A stretch of 32,672 nt of DNA from Pseudomonadales bacterium (GCA_023256835.1 JALREE010000308.1:1-32672), one strand, 5' to 3'; numbered from the stretch's first letter, positions 16,186-25,398 are shown. The notes: generated from the letters alone by a model not told the origin. Numbers and translations are program-made.

Positions 16186-16815
16186 TCAGCGCCCCAGCGT
16201 ATTGATGTAGCTGACGACATCCACGATGGCCTGGTCATCGGTCAACCCGGACGTCATGGTGCGCATCATCGCGCCGTACTGATCCAGCGGATCAACACCG
16301 CGGTACCCGGCCTTGAAGTTCTTCAGCTGGGTGACGAGGTACCAGTCATTCTGGCCGGCCAGTTGCGGGGCGTTCATGGCCTCGCTGCCTTCGGCATTGG
16401 CACCGTGACAGCTGGCGCAGGCCTGATACAGCTGCTGGCCGCGCTGGACATTGCCGCCGGTGAGGGTCGGGGTTGCCGGCACGTATTCCCAGGTGGCTGC
16501 CCACTCCAGGATGTCTGCGATGTTCTCGTCGGTCAGGATGACCGCCATCGGCTGCATTTCCATGCCGTGATAGTCATCCGGATGCTTGCCACGCCCCCCG
16601 GCGCGGAACAGCTCCAGCTGACGCTTGAGATACCAGGGCTCCATGCCGGCCAGGCGCGGGCCGTTGATGCCCTCGCTGCCCATGCCGTCGGTGCCGTGGC
16701 AGGTGAAACAGAATCGGTGATTGACTGGCTCGTGAGGTTCGGCCGCCCAGCTGCCCGCACTGACGGTGGCCATGGCGATGATGGCAAGCAGAGGGAATAA
16801 AGCTTTGCGTAACAT
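16186..16815 (-). CDS. Exported di-heme cytochrome c
   Basis: Signal peptide and two CxxCH motifs (CFTCH, CASCH) in tandem class I-like domains (GPRLAGMEPWYLKRQLELFRAG / APQLAGQNDWYLVTQLKNFKAG). Confidence 0.9.
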   Translation of the reverse strand: MLRKALFPLLAIIAMATVSAGSWAAEPHEPVNHRFCFTCHGTDGMGSEGINGPRLAGMEPWYLKRQLELFRAGGRGKHPDDYHGMEMQPMAVILTDENIADILEWAATWEYVPATPTLTGGNVQRGQQLYQACASCHGANAEGSEAMNAPQLAGQNDWYLVTQLKNFKAGYRGVDPLDQYGAMMRTMTSGLTDDQAIVDVVSYINTLGR

Positions 16816-16837
16816 ACGGTTATGTCTCCATTTGAGA

Positions 16838-16865
16838 AAAGGGTGCCACCGCGGTGGCACCCTTT
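16838..16865. terminator. Perfect 28-nt palindrome between TonB receptor and cytochrome c genes
   Basis: AAAGGGTGCCACCG/CGGTGGCACCCTTT; minus-strand reading continues TTTTCTC. Confidence 0.7.
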
Positions 16866-16901
16866 CGAGGACTAACTCATCCGGTTCATCTCACGACGAA
16901 C

Positions 16902-19445
16902 TCAGATGTCCATCTTGAAGCGCGCGTACCAGAAGGCGCCGTTCGGGCTGAACGCACCACCGGTGACGTACCGGTTGCTGGTGGTGGCGTTGAAGTCCAC
17001 AGGACGCACTTTCTCGGGCGCGGTGTTCAGGATGTTGTCGGCGCCGACGATGAACGTGTAACGGTCACGCAGGGTGTAGGCCACTTCACCGCCGTAGATC
17101 ACCTTGTCACCCACCCAGTAGTCGCGCTTCGGGTCGGCATTGGCGGGTACAGAGAAGTACTCGTCGTAGTAGTTGGCCTGCAGCGTGAATCTCCAGTCAC
17201 CCAGAGTGTGATTCGCGCGGAAGTTGCCGCGGTTGGCGGGAATCCCGTCTTCCAGGTCGGCAATGTTGGCGCGGGTCAGCAAGCCAGGAGTCAGCTTGGT
17301 CAGCTCCTGCTTGGTCCAGGCCCAGGAAGCCGCGAACTCGGTGTTGCCCCAGTCCTCGAAATCCATTCCCCACGAACCGACGATCTCCACACCCTCGTTG
17401 GTGGTGGACATGTCGTTGGTGTAGTAGTTGAAGGACACGATGCTGCGGGCGCCGGAGATGCCGGAAGCTTCCAGCTGCTCGGCGATCGCCGGGGTGATGT
17501 CGAAGGTCGCAGAGTTCAGGATGCGGTCATCCAGATCGATGCGGTAGTAGTCGATGGTCAGATCCACACCGGCAAACTCCGTCGCCAGACCGATGCTGTA
17601 GTTGGTGGACTCTTCCGGTGTCAGCTCCTTGCCCCCGAAAAGCTGGGAGATCGGGTTGGTCGGAGGAATCTGGCCCTGAGTCACAGGAATGCTGTCAACC
17701 ACACCGGTGCTGATGTTGGAGATGTTCGCCTGACCCGGAGACGGTGCACGGAAGCCTGTGCTGACCGTCGTGCGGATGTTCGTGGTCTCTGTCAGCGCAT
17801 AACGGGCAGTCAGCTTGCCATTGGTAGTATTGCCGAAGGTGTTGTAGAAGTCTTCGTAACGGATGGCGGCGCCCAGCAGCAGACGTTCAGTCACGTCCAC
17901 TTCCAGGTCAGCGTAGATGCTCCAGTTCTTGCGGTCCCAGGTGCCCTGCTGGTCCGGGCCGAAACCCTGGAAGCCGTCGGAGCCCACGCCTGCGCCCAGG
18001 CTGGAGTATGGTCCGATGCGGTAGGAGTCCTGATCCTGTGAGCTCACCTTGAAGATTTCACGACGCCACTCGACACCGTAGGCGACGTTCAGGGGGGAGT
18101 ACAGACCCACGTCGAAAGGCTTGGACAGGTCGAGGTTGATGTTGTTCTCGATTGTCGTGTAGATACCCGGCTCGAAGCTGGTGGGTGAATCCGGACCCAT
18201 GGACGGGTTGGTGGTGTTCGAGATGATGTAGGTCATCTCGGAGAAACCATTGCCCAGGCTCAGATCGTAGCTGGTGCCGTCATTCAGCTCGCCACGCAGA
18301 CCGGTCACGTTGGACATGTCGGTGTTCTTGCCACCGAAGTCCGGCGTGTAGCCACCGGGGAACCACTCGAGGAACGTGAAGCACTGCGGGTCGGCCAGGC
18401 CGGCATTGCGGGCTGCCACGGAGCTGGTCACTTTGGTGGTCGCATTCAAGCCGCGCGGAATGGTCGGGCAGGTGGTGCCGGTGCCGGGTGTCAGATCGAA
18501 GAATAGCTGGTTTGAACCACGGGTGAACACACCGGAGCGGTTTTCCGGGTTGCGGAAGAAGAAGCCGAGTTCCACTTCCTTCTCACTGTAACCGGAGAAG
18601 GAGTACAGCTCCTGGTCACCGCCCAGATCCAGACCGGCGTTGAGGAACAGGTTGACGATTTCGGTGTCCGGCAGACCTTGATGCTGGGCGTTCACTCGCA
18701 CGGCGTTGTTGCCATTGTTGATCAGCGTCTGCGCGTCGCCGCGCTGGATGCTGCGGTCGCTGCGCTTCTGGTTGGTCATGTCCATGCTGATGTTGGCGAA
18801 GCCGTTCTGGCCCAGGGGCAGACCCAGGTTGGCGGCGACATAGTTCAGCTGGCCGTCGTTGGTCTCGGTCAGAATACCGGTCTTGGTCTCGATGGACAGG
18901 CCTTCGCTGTTTTCCTTCAGCTGGAAGTTGATCACGCCGGCGATCGCATCAGAGCCGTACTGGGCGGCAGCGCCGTCACGCAGCACTTCTACCTGACGCA
19001 GGGCGATCGGCGGAATCTGGGAGACGTCGGGGAAGTGGGTGCCCTGACGACCGAACTGCACCGCAGCGGAACGGTGACGACGCTTGCCGTTCACCAGTAC
19101 GAGCGTGTCATCGGCTGGCAGGCCGCGCAGGGTGGCGGGACGCACCAGTGAGCTGGAGTCGTTGATGTCCTGCACGTCAACGTTGAAGGTCGGTACCAGG
19201 TTGCGCAGCAGATCGTTCATGTCTGCAGTGCCCTGATCCTGGAAGTCGGACGCTGAGAAGACGTCGACGGGGGCAGCGGAGTCCAGCGCCGTACGCGGAG
19301 CGCGACGGGAGCCGATGATTACCACTTCTTCGATTTCTTCAGCCGCCGGCGCCTGAGCCATGGCGACTGGTGCGGTGGCTGCCACGGAGCCCAGCAGGGC
19401 GGCAACAGACGACAGCGTCAGCAGGTTCGATATTTTCATAGTCAT
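16902..19445 (-). CDS. TonB-dependent outer-membrane receptor
   Basis: Signal peptide, TonB-box-like EEVVIIGSR, plug motifs LRGLPADDTLVLVNGKRRH and VEVLRDGAAAQYGSDAIAGVINF, beta-barrel ending in YARFKMDI. Confidence 0.92.
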   Translation of the reverse strand: MTMKISNLLTLSSVAALLGSVAATAPVAMAQAPAAEEIEEVVIIGSRRAPRTALDSAAPVDVFSASDFQDQGTADMNDLLRNLVPTFNVDVQDINDSSSLVRPATLRGLPADDTLVLVNGKRRHRSAAVQFGRQGTHFPDVSQIPPIALRQVEVLRDGAAAQYGSDAIAGVINFQLKENSEGLSIETKTGILTETNDGQLNYVAANLGLPLGQNGFANISMDMTNQKRSDRSIQRGDAQTLINNGNNAVRVNAQHQGLPDTEIVNLFLNAGLDLGGDQELYSFSGYSEKEVELGFFFRNPENRSGVFTRGSNQLFFDLTPGTGTTCPTIPRGLNATTKVTSSVAARNAGLADPQCFTFLEWFPGGYTPDFGGKNTDMSNVTGLRGELNDGTSYDLSLGNGFSEMTYIISNTTNPSMGPDSPTSFEPGIYTTIENNINLDLSKPFDVGLYSPLNVAYGVEWRREIFKVSSQDQDSYRIGPYSSLGAGVGSDGFQGFGPDQQGTWDRKNWSIYADLEVDVTERLLLGAAIRYEDFYNTFGNTTNGKLTARYALTETTNIRTTVSTGFRAPSPGQANISNISTGVVDSIPVTQGQIPPTNPISQLFGGKELTPEESTNYSIGLATEFAGVDLTIDYYRIDLDDRILNSATFDITPAIAEQLEASGISGARSIVSFNYYTNDMSTTNEGVEIVGSWGMDFEDWGNTEFAASWAWTKQELTKLTPGLLTRANIADLEDGIPANRGNFRANHTLGDWRFTLQANYYDEYFSVPANADPKRDYWVGDKVIYGGEVAYTLRDRYTFIVGADNILNTAPEKVRPVDFNATTSNRYVTGGAFSPNGAFWYARFKMDI

Positions 19446-19535
19446 TTATCCCTTTTCATTCGTTTCTTGAGTTGCGAAAGAGAGACCGTGCGCCCGCTAC
19501 TGTGGGTATGGGGGCTCGACCTTGATAGCGTCTCG

Positions 19536-19591
19536 ATTATCTGCACAGGGCTGGGTGCAAAGTCCTCCTAAAAACCTTCTGAATACCTCCC
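19536..19591 (-). promoter_or_regulatory. Putative promoter with conserved 33-nt element, copy A (upstream of TonB receptor)
   Basis: Minus: GGGAGGTATTCAGAAGGTTTTTAGGAGGACTTT (19591..19559), 17 nt, then GATAAT (19541..19536). Confidence 0.6.
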
Positions 19592-19683
19592 ATAACTGTT
19601 CGAGGATTGAATTCATTAGGTTTTCGGTCAATTTTCGGGCGCGGTGGTGATGCGAGGGCAGGGCGCGAAGGGCGGCCCGGGGA

Positions 19684-21852
19684 TCAGTCGAGGATGTTCT
19701 GCGCCTGCATGCCGGCAAGCTTGCGGGACTCCAGTTCCGCCCAGTCCTCGTCGCTCCAGAGGTTGTTGCGGGACATGAAGGTGCCTGCTTCGTAGGCTGC
19801 ACGGGCGCGTTCGCTGAGGGCGACGCCGGTCATCGGCTGCATGGCCATGACCCCTTCCATGAGCCGGCGCTGCCAGGAGATGCCGAAATCCAGCTCTTCC
19901 AGGACAGCAAGGTAGCGCGGGTCTTCCAGCACGGCAGAAGGAAAGTACTTCTCGGCGCTGTGGGTGACATTGAAGAGACGACGTTTCTGCAACGGGGGAA
20001 TGTGCCGCCACTGTTCCACGCCGGATTCCACGTCGCCCAGCATGAAACTGAGCGCACCCTTGGTGAAGTTGTGGTCTTCGCCCAGATTCATGATGGCGCG
20101 ATAGGCCTCATTGCCCAGCGCCATCTCGCCGCTGAGAAAGCCGATGACTGCTTCACTGTAGTGCGCCAGCAGGCCGTCCTTGTCGACATCGCGTTGCCGG
20201 TTAAAGAACATCTCGGCCTGTCGGAAGTCTCCCGCCAGCGCCAGATTGGTGGCGACCGTGCCCAGGAAGCCCACGTGATAGGGACGCTCCTGCAGCTGTC
20301 CCTTGGCCGAGAGCAGCATGGCGCGGGGTGCCTGGATATTGCTGCGGTAGCTCCACACTTCATCGGGCGAGATCTCGAACGGGCCCACATCGCTGGCGCG
20401 ATCCAGGAACTGGGAGGCTTCCTCATACATGCGTGCGCCAATGAGGAACAGAGCATAGTGGGCCATGGCATAACCCGGCGGGTTGCCGGACAGGATCTGC
20501 TCGCGCAGCTGCATTTCCTGCTGGATCTGGCTGGTGCCGCTCATGCGCAGCTTCATTTCATTGATGGACTGCAGGGCGGCGCTGTCCGGCGCCAGGCGGG
20601 CCACTTCTCGATGGATGCTGCTGATCAGCTCGGTCAGCTCCGCGATTCGTTCACTGCCGCTGTACACCGCCATGTTGTTGGCGGCCGTGGCAGCCCCCTG
20701 GTAGGCGTTGATGAAGTCCGGGTCGGCCTCCAGGGCAGACAGGTAGTAGTCGATGGCGCGCTGGAAATCGTCCGGGCTGAACTGGTTGTAGTAGAACTCG
20801 GCGCGCAGGAAGCGCTCGTAGGCAATGGCATCGGTGGTGCCCCAGTCCAGCATCTGGCGTCGCTCTTCTTCATCCAGGTGCACGCTCAGGGCGCTGACGA
20901 CATTCGACACGATCTGATCCTGCAGGCCGAACAGATCCTCGATGGGCAGGTCGAACTGCTCGGAGTACTGGTGCACGCCGTCGCTGGCGCGCGTCAACTG
21001 CACCGTCACGCGCATGCGCCCTTCGGCGGTCTGCACGCTGCCGTGCAGGACGTGGTCGGCATTCAGATCACGCCCGCGGTCGACGATGCGCTCCGAGCGG
21101 CGGTTCTCCTCGCTGTCTGCCAGCCCGCGCGCCGGCGAGAGGACCTCCATGTGACTGAGCTTGGACAGCCCGTCCACCAGAGATTCGCGCAGTCCATCGG
21201 TGAGAAACTGATTCTCGGTGTTGAGGCCGCGATTGACGAAGGGCAGCACGGCAAGGCGCACCACTTCGTCCTTGTCGCTGACGACATTGCTGCCCGGCCA
21301 GATCAGCAGGACGGCCGCCAGCGCGGCGGCGCCAAGACCGGCGAGCACCCGGTTGTCCTGCAGCGGGTGCCACGTCGGACTTCGGCTGTCGGCTGTCGGG
21401 TCGGCTGCGGTCTCGGCGACTGTGTCGGCGGAGGATGGCGGTCGCACCACGTCGGCGATCAGGGAATAGCCCCGCTTTGGAATGGTGCGGATGTAGCGCG
21501 GCTGGTGCGCATCGTCGCCCAGGGCGCTGCGCAGCTCGGCAATGGCCTTGTGGACGGCATGGTCAGAAGGAAAGGTGCCCTGCCAGAAGCGCCCCAGCAA
21601 CTCTTCGTGGCTGATGACATCCCCGGGTTGCTGCGCGAGGCAGTCAAGCACGTCCATGCTGCGCGGGGTGACTTTCACCTCGACGTCGCCCTGGGTCAGG
21701 GTGCAGGAGGTCAGCGACACGTCCCAGTCGCCGATCCTGTATTTAGTGATCTTTTCGGATGCCACGGTGGAACCGTATTTGAGTGTGCGACCCGGCAAGG
21801 TGCACTCGTTGTCTGCAGGCTGTGTGCTCCGAAGTAGAGCGCAGAAAGCCAC
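19684..21852 (-). CDS. ToxR/CadC-like membrane regulator: winged-helix DNA-binding domain, TM, TolB-like and TPR-like region (true start possibly GTG at 21765)
   Basis: OmpR-type wHTH (VTPRSMDVLDCLAQQPGDVISHEELLGRFWQGTFPSDHAVHKAIAELRSALGDDAHQPRYIRTIPKRGYSL); TM VLAGLGAAALAAVLLIW; VRLAVLPFVNRG...LRESLVDGLSKL; repeat-rich C-terminus. Confidence 0.85.
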   Translation of the reverse strand: MAFCALLRSTQPADNECTLPGRTLKYGSTVASEKITKYRIGDWDVSLTSCTLTQGDVEVKVTPRSMDVLDCLAQQPGDVISHEELLGRFWQGTFPSDHAVHKAIAELRSALGDDAHQPRYIRTIPKRGYSLIADVVRPPSSADTVAETAADPTADSRSPTWHPLQDNRVLAGLGAAALAAVLLIWPGSNVVSDKDEVVRLAVLPFVNRGLNTENQFLTDGLRESLVDGLSKLSHMEVLSPARGLADSEENRRSERIVDRGRDLNADHVLHGSVQTAEGRMRVTVQLTRASDGVHQYSEQFDLPIEDLFGLQDQIVSNVVSALSVHLDEEERRQMLDWGTTDAIAYERFLRAEFYYNQFSPDDFQRAIDYYLSALEADPDFINAYQGAATAANNMAVYSGSERIAELTELISSIHREVARLAPDSAALQSINEMKLRMSGTSQIQQEMQLREQILSGNPPGYAMAHYALFLIGARMYEEASQFLDRASDVGPFEISPDEVWSYRSNIQAPRAMLLSAKGQLQERPYHVGFLGTVATNLALAGDFRQAEMFFNRQRDVDKDGLLAHYSEAVIGFLSGEMALGNEAYRAIMNLGEDHNFTKGALSFMLGDVESGVEQWRHIPPLQKRRLFNVTHSAEKYFPSAVLEDPRYLAVLEELDFGISWQRRLMEGVMAMQPMTGVALSERARAAYEAGTFMSRNNLWSDEDWAELESRKLAGMQAQNILD

Positions 21853-21912
21853 CTAGGTCAAGTTGGGTGCACGAGGCCGCGGGCAGCGCAAAGCCACGAA
21901 AACGGGGGATTT

Positions 21913-21966
21913 AGGAGGTTTTCAGAAGCTTTTTGGGAGGACTTTTGCCAGCGTGCCCGATTTAAT
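21913..21966 (+). promoter_or_regulatory. Putative promoter with conserved 33-nt element, copy B (upstream of amine oxidase)
   Basis: AGGAGGTTTTCAGAAGCTTTTTGGGAGGACTTT (21913-21945), 15 nt, then TTTAAT (21961-21966). Confidence 0.6.
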
Positions 21967-22078
21967 CCCAAGCTGTGGAATACCCGCTTGCAGACTTGGG
22001 CACGTCGGTCTGCAGCGTCATCAGATTGTCGCGTCACACCCAATAGACAGAAGCACTGAATCACAAGAGGACCAGTCC

Positions 22079-23647
22079 GTGAACAAGCCCGTCAGCCGTC
22101 GAGAATTCCTGAACCTGATCGCCGCCACCGGTGGCACCGCCGCCATCCTCGGCATCACCGGGGCGCTGGGCATGATCCCCGCGAGCGCCACGGCATCGGT
22201 ACCCAATCTGCTGCGCCTGGCCAATCAGAACAAGAAGGTGGTGATCCTGGGCGCCGGCATCTCCGGTCTGACCGTGGCCTACGAACTGGGCAAGGCCGGT
22301 TATGACTGTACAGTGCTGGAGGGCTCCCATCGCCCCGGTGGTCGCATCTTCACCATTCGTGCCGGCACCCTGATCGACGAGATCGGCAATCCCCAGTACT
22401 GCGAATGGGACGATGAACCTCACCTGTTCTTCAATGGCGGTGCGGCTCGCATTCCGAGCACTCACAGCAACACGCTGCACTACTGCAAGGAACTGGGCGT
22501 CAATCTCGAGATGTTCATCAACGAGAACAAGATGGCCTGGATCCAGGACGACAACATCATGGGCGGCAAGCCCATCCGCAATGCGGAATTCACCACCAAT
22601 GTGCGCGGCTTCATGGCGGAGCTGATGTCCAAGGCGATGACCGAGCTGGAGCTGGATCAGCCCTTCAGCGACGAAGAGGCCGGTCAGGTCATGAGCATGA
22701 TCCGAGCCTTCGGCGATCTGGGGCCCGACAACCGCTTCACCGGCAGCAGCCGCGCCGGCTACGCCTCCGGCAACTATGTGACCCACACCGTGCAGAAGGA
22801 CATCATCGACGTGCGCAATCTGCTGCGTGCCAACGCCGCGCGCAACGTGCTCAGCGACAACGAAGGTGAAACCGGCCCGATGCTGATGCAGCCCACGGGC
22901 GGCATGGATCGCATTCCTTACGGCTTCGCCCGTGTGCTGGACGGCAAGATCAAGTACCGCGCCTTCGTGCTGGGCGTGAACCTGACCGACAAGGGCGTTG
23001 CGGTGGAATACCGTCAGGATGGCCAGACGCACGCCATCGAGGCGGATTACTGCTTCAACTGCATCCCCAGCCATTTCATGAGCGGCATCACCAACAACCT
23101 GCCAGCCGATTACCTCCAGGCGCTCAAGTACATCCGTCGCGGCACCGCGTACAAGGGTGCTTTCCAGGCGAAGGAGCGCTTCTGGGAGAAGCAGGGAATC
23201 TACGGTGGCATCAGCTGGACCAACCAGCCCATCCGCCAGATCTGGTATCCGCCGCACGGCATTCACAAGCAGAAGGGCGTTGTTCTGGCCGCCTACGATT
23301 ACGGCAATGGCATGCCCTTCACCCGCATGACCCAGGAGCAGCGCATCGAGGCCATGATCTCCCAGGGCGAGAAAGTGCACGCCGATTACCGTCAACAGGT
23401 CGAGAAGGGCGTCACCATCGCCTGGCACCGCATGAACTACATGCTGGGCTGTTCCGCCCGCTGGAATGTCGAGACTCCGGAAGAGGAGGCGATCTTCGCG
23501 AAGCTGCAGGCTTCGGTTGACGGCCGCTACTGGTGCATCGGGGATCAGGTCAGCAAGCACACCGCCTGGATGGAGAGTGCCATTCAGTCCGCCCATGTGG
23601 CGCTGGCCGATCTGGACGCCCGCGTGCGTGCCAAGGCGAGCGCCTGA
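22079..23647 (+). CDS. Tat-type flavin monoamine / L-amino-acid oxidase family protein (GTG start)
   Basis: SRREFLNLIAATGG Tat motif; Rossmann motif VVILGAGISGLTVAYELGKAGYDCTVLEGSHRPGGRIFT; C-terminal WCIGDQVSKHTAWMESAIQSAHVAL. Confidence 0.88.
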   Translation: MNKPVSRREFLNLIAATGGTAAILGITGALGMIPASATASVPNLLRLANQNKKVVILGAGISGLTVAYELGKAGYDCTVLEGSHRPGGRIFTIRAGTLIDEIGNPQYCEWDDEPHLFFNGGAARIPSTHSNTLHYCKELGVNLEMFINENKMAWIQDDNIMGGKPIRNAEFTTNVRGFMAELMSKAMTELELDQPFSDEEAGQVMSMIRAFGDLGPDNRFTGSSRAGYASGNYVTHTVQKDIIDVRNLLRANAARNVLSDNEGETGPMLMQPTGGMDRIPYGFARVLDGKIKYRAFVLGVNLTDKGVAVEYRQDGQTHAIEADYCFNCIPSHFMSGITNNLPADYLQALKYIRRGTAYKGAFQAKERFWEKQGIYGGISWTNQPIRQIWYPPHGIHKQKGVVLAAYDYGNGMPFTRMTQEQRIEAMISQGEKVHADYRQQVEKGVTIAWHRMNYMLGCSARWNVETPEEEAIFAKLQASVDGRYWCIGDQVSKHTAWMESAIQSAHVALADLDARVRAKASA

Positions 23648-23676
23648 TCCGGCTGTCACAGCCAGAGGAGAACGCC

Positions 23677-25398
23677 ATGTCATCCCACTCTTTGCTCACT
23701 CTGCGCGGCCGTCGCCCGGTCTTCCGACTGCTGGCGGCATTGCTCCTGGTGGTGCAGTGTGTCACGGGCAGCGCGCTGGCCAACACGGTCACTGGCGCCA
23801 ACGGGGCAGTCAGCTCACGTTCGGCCCTGGCTTCCGAGGTCGGTGTCGAGATCCTGCGTCAGGGCGGCAACGCCATCGATGCAGCGGTCGCGGTCGGGTT
23901 TGCTCTGGCCGTCACCTACCCGTCAGCAGGCAATATCGGGGGCGGTGGTTTCATCGTCATGCGCCTGGCCAACGGCGATGTGCTGACTCAGGATCACCGG
24001 GAAAAGGCGCCGCTGGCAGCCAGCACCGACATGTTCCTGGATGCCAATGGGGACGTGGATCGTGAGATGTCCCTCTTCAGCCTGCAGGCCTCCGGGGTGC
24101 CGGGGTCCGTGGCCGGCATGCTCGATGCGCTGGAGAAGCACGGCACCATGACTCGGGAACAGGTGCTTGCTCCCGCCATCGCGCTGGCGGAGGAAGGTTT
24201 CATCCTCAACGAGGATCTGGCCGGCGACTTCAACGACACCATGCCCTACTTCGAGCGTCACGTCGCCTCCCTGGCCGTGTTCACTCGCGACGGCACGCCC
24301 TACCGCGCCGGCGATCGCTTCGTGCAGCGTGATCTGGCCGAGGCGCTCAAGCGCATCTCTGCGCAAGGGCGTGACGGTTTCTACAAGGGCCCGACAGCCG
24401 ACATGATCGTGGCCGAGATGCAGCGCAACGGCGGCCTGATCAGCCACGAGGACCTGCAGACCTATGACGTGGTCTGGCGCGAGCCGATCCGGGGCGACTA
24501 CCGCGGCTACGAGATCTGGTCCATGCCGCCTCCCTCCTCCGGCGGTGTGGTGCTGATGCAGATACTCAACATGCTGGAGCCCTACGACATTGGCACGCTG
24601 GGCTGGGGCAGCTCGCAGACGGTGCATCTGATGGTGGAAGCATTGCGACGCGCCTATGCCGATCGCGCCGAGCATCTGGGTGATCCGGATTTCTATCCCG
24701 TGCCCATCGACAAGCTGATCAACAAGGACTACGCCGTGGAGCGCTTCGCGGACATGAATCCGGCCGCTGCCAGCGACAGCGAGTCGATCTTCGCCGGCAA
24801 CTGGGTCGGCGAGAGCCAGGACACCACGCATTATTCCGTGGTGGACAGCCAGGGCAATGCGGTGGCCGTGACCACCACGCTCAACGGCAGCTACGGCAAT
24901 CGCATCGTGGTTCCCGGCGCCGGCTTCCTGCTCAACAATGAAATGGACGACTTTTCGGCCAAGCCGGGCAGCCCGAACATGTACGGCCTGCTGGGCGGCG
25001 AAGCCAACAAGATTGAACCGGGCAAGCGCATGCTCAGCTCCATGACGCCCACCATCGTGGTCAAGGACGGTGCCACGGTATTGGTCACCGGTTCGCCCGG
25101 CGGCTCCACCATCATCAACACGGTGCTCCATATTGTCATGAACGTGATCGATCATGGCATGGGCGTGGAAGAGGCTGTCGCCAGCCCGCGCTTCTATCAC
25201 CAGTGGAAGCCGGATCAGATTCGTTTCGAGCGCGACTCCATCAGTGCGGAGACCCGCGCCACCCTCGAAGCGATGGGGCATCGCGGATTCCAGGAGGCGG
25301 GCTTCGCCTTCGGTGACGCCAACTCCATCGTCATTCGCGAAGGCGTGATCGAAGCCACATCGGACCCCCGCAGTGTTGGCGGCGCAGCCGCCTGGTAG
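23677..25398 (+). CDS. ggt: Gamma-glutamyltransferase
   Basis: Signal peptide; GNAIDAAVAVGFALAVTYPSAGNIGGGGF; nucleophile region SQDTTHYSVVDSQGNAVAVTTTLNGSYG; TVVKDG...TGSPGGSTI. Confidence 0.93.
   Translation: MSSHSLLTLRGRRPVFRLLAALLLVVQCVTGSALANTVTGANGAVSSRSALASEVGVEILRQGGNAIDAAVAVGFALAVTYPSAGNIGGGGFIVMRLANGDVLTQDHREKAPLAASTDMFLDANGDVDREMSLFSLQASGVPGSVAGMLDALEKHGTMTREQVLAPAIALAEEGFILNEDLAGDFNDTMPYFERHVASLAVFTRDGTPYRAGDRFVQRDLAEALKRISAQGRDGFYKGPTADMIVAEMQRNGGLISHEDLQTYDVVWREPIRGDYRGYEIWSMPPPSSGGVVLMQILNMLEPYDIGTLGWGSSQTVHLMVEALRRAYADRAEHLGDPDFYPVPIDKLINKDYAVERFADMNPAAASDSESIFAGNWVGESQDTTHYSVVDSQGNAVAVTTTLNGSYGNRIVVPGAGFLLNNEMDDFSAKPGSPNMYGLLGGEANKIEPGKRMLSSMTPTIVVKDGATVLVTGSPGGSTIINTVLHIVMNVIDHGMGVEEAVASPRFYHQWKPDQIRFERDSISAETRATLEAMGHRGFQEAGFAFGDANSIVIREGVIEATSDPRSVGGAAAW

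Noticed and set aside
19960-21837. 625-aa plus-strand ORF antisense to the regulator
   Set aside because: Shadow ORF; the minus strand carries a clear winged-helix domain.
22061-23683. Long minus-strand ORF (540 aa) antisense to the amine oxidase
   Set aside because: High-GC shadow ORF: low-complexity, no recognisable motifs, while the plus strand encodes a clear flavoprotein.
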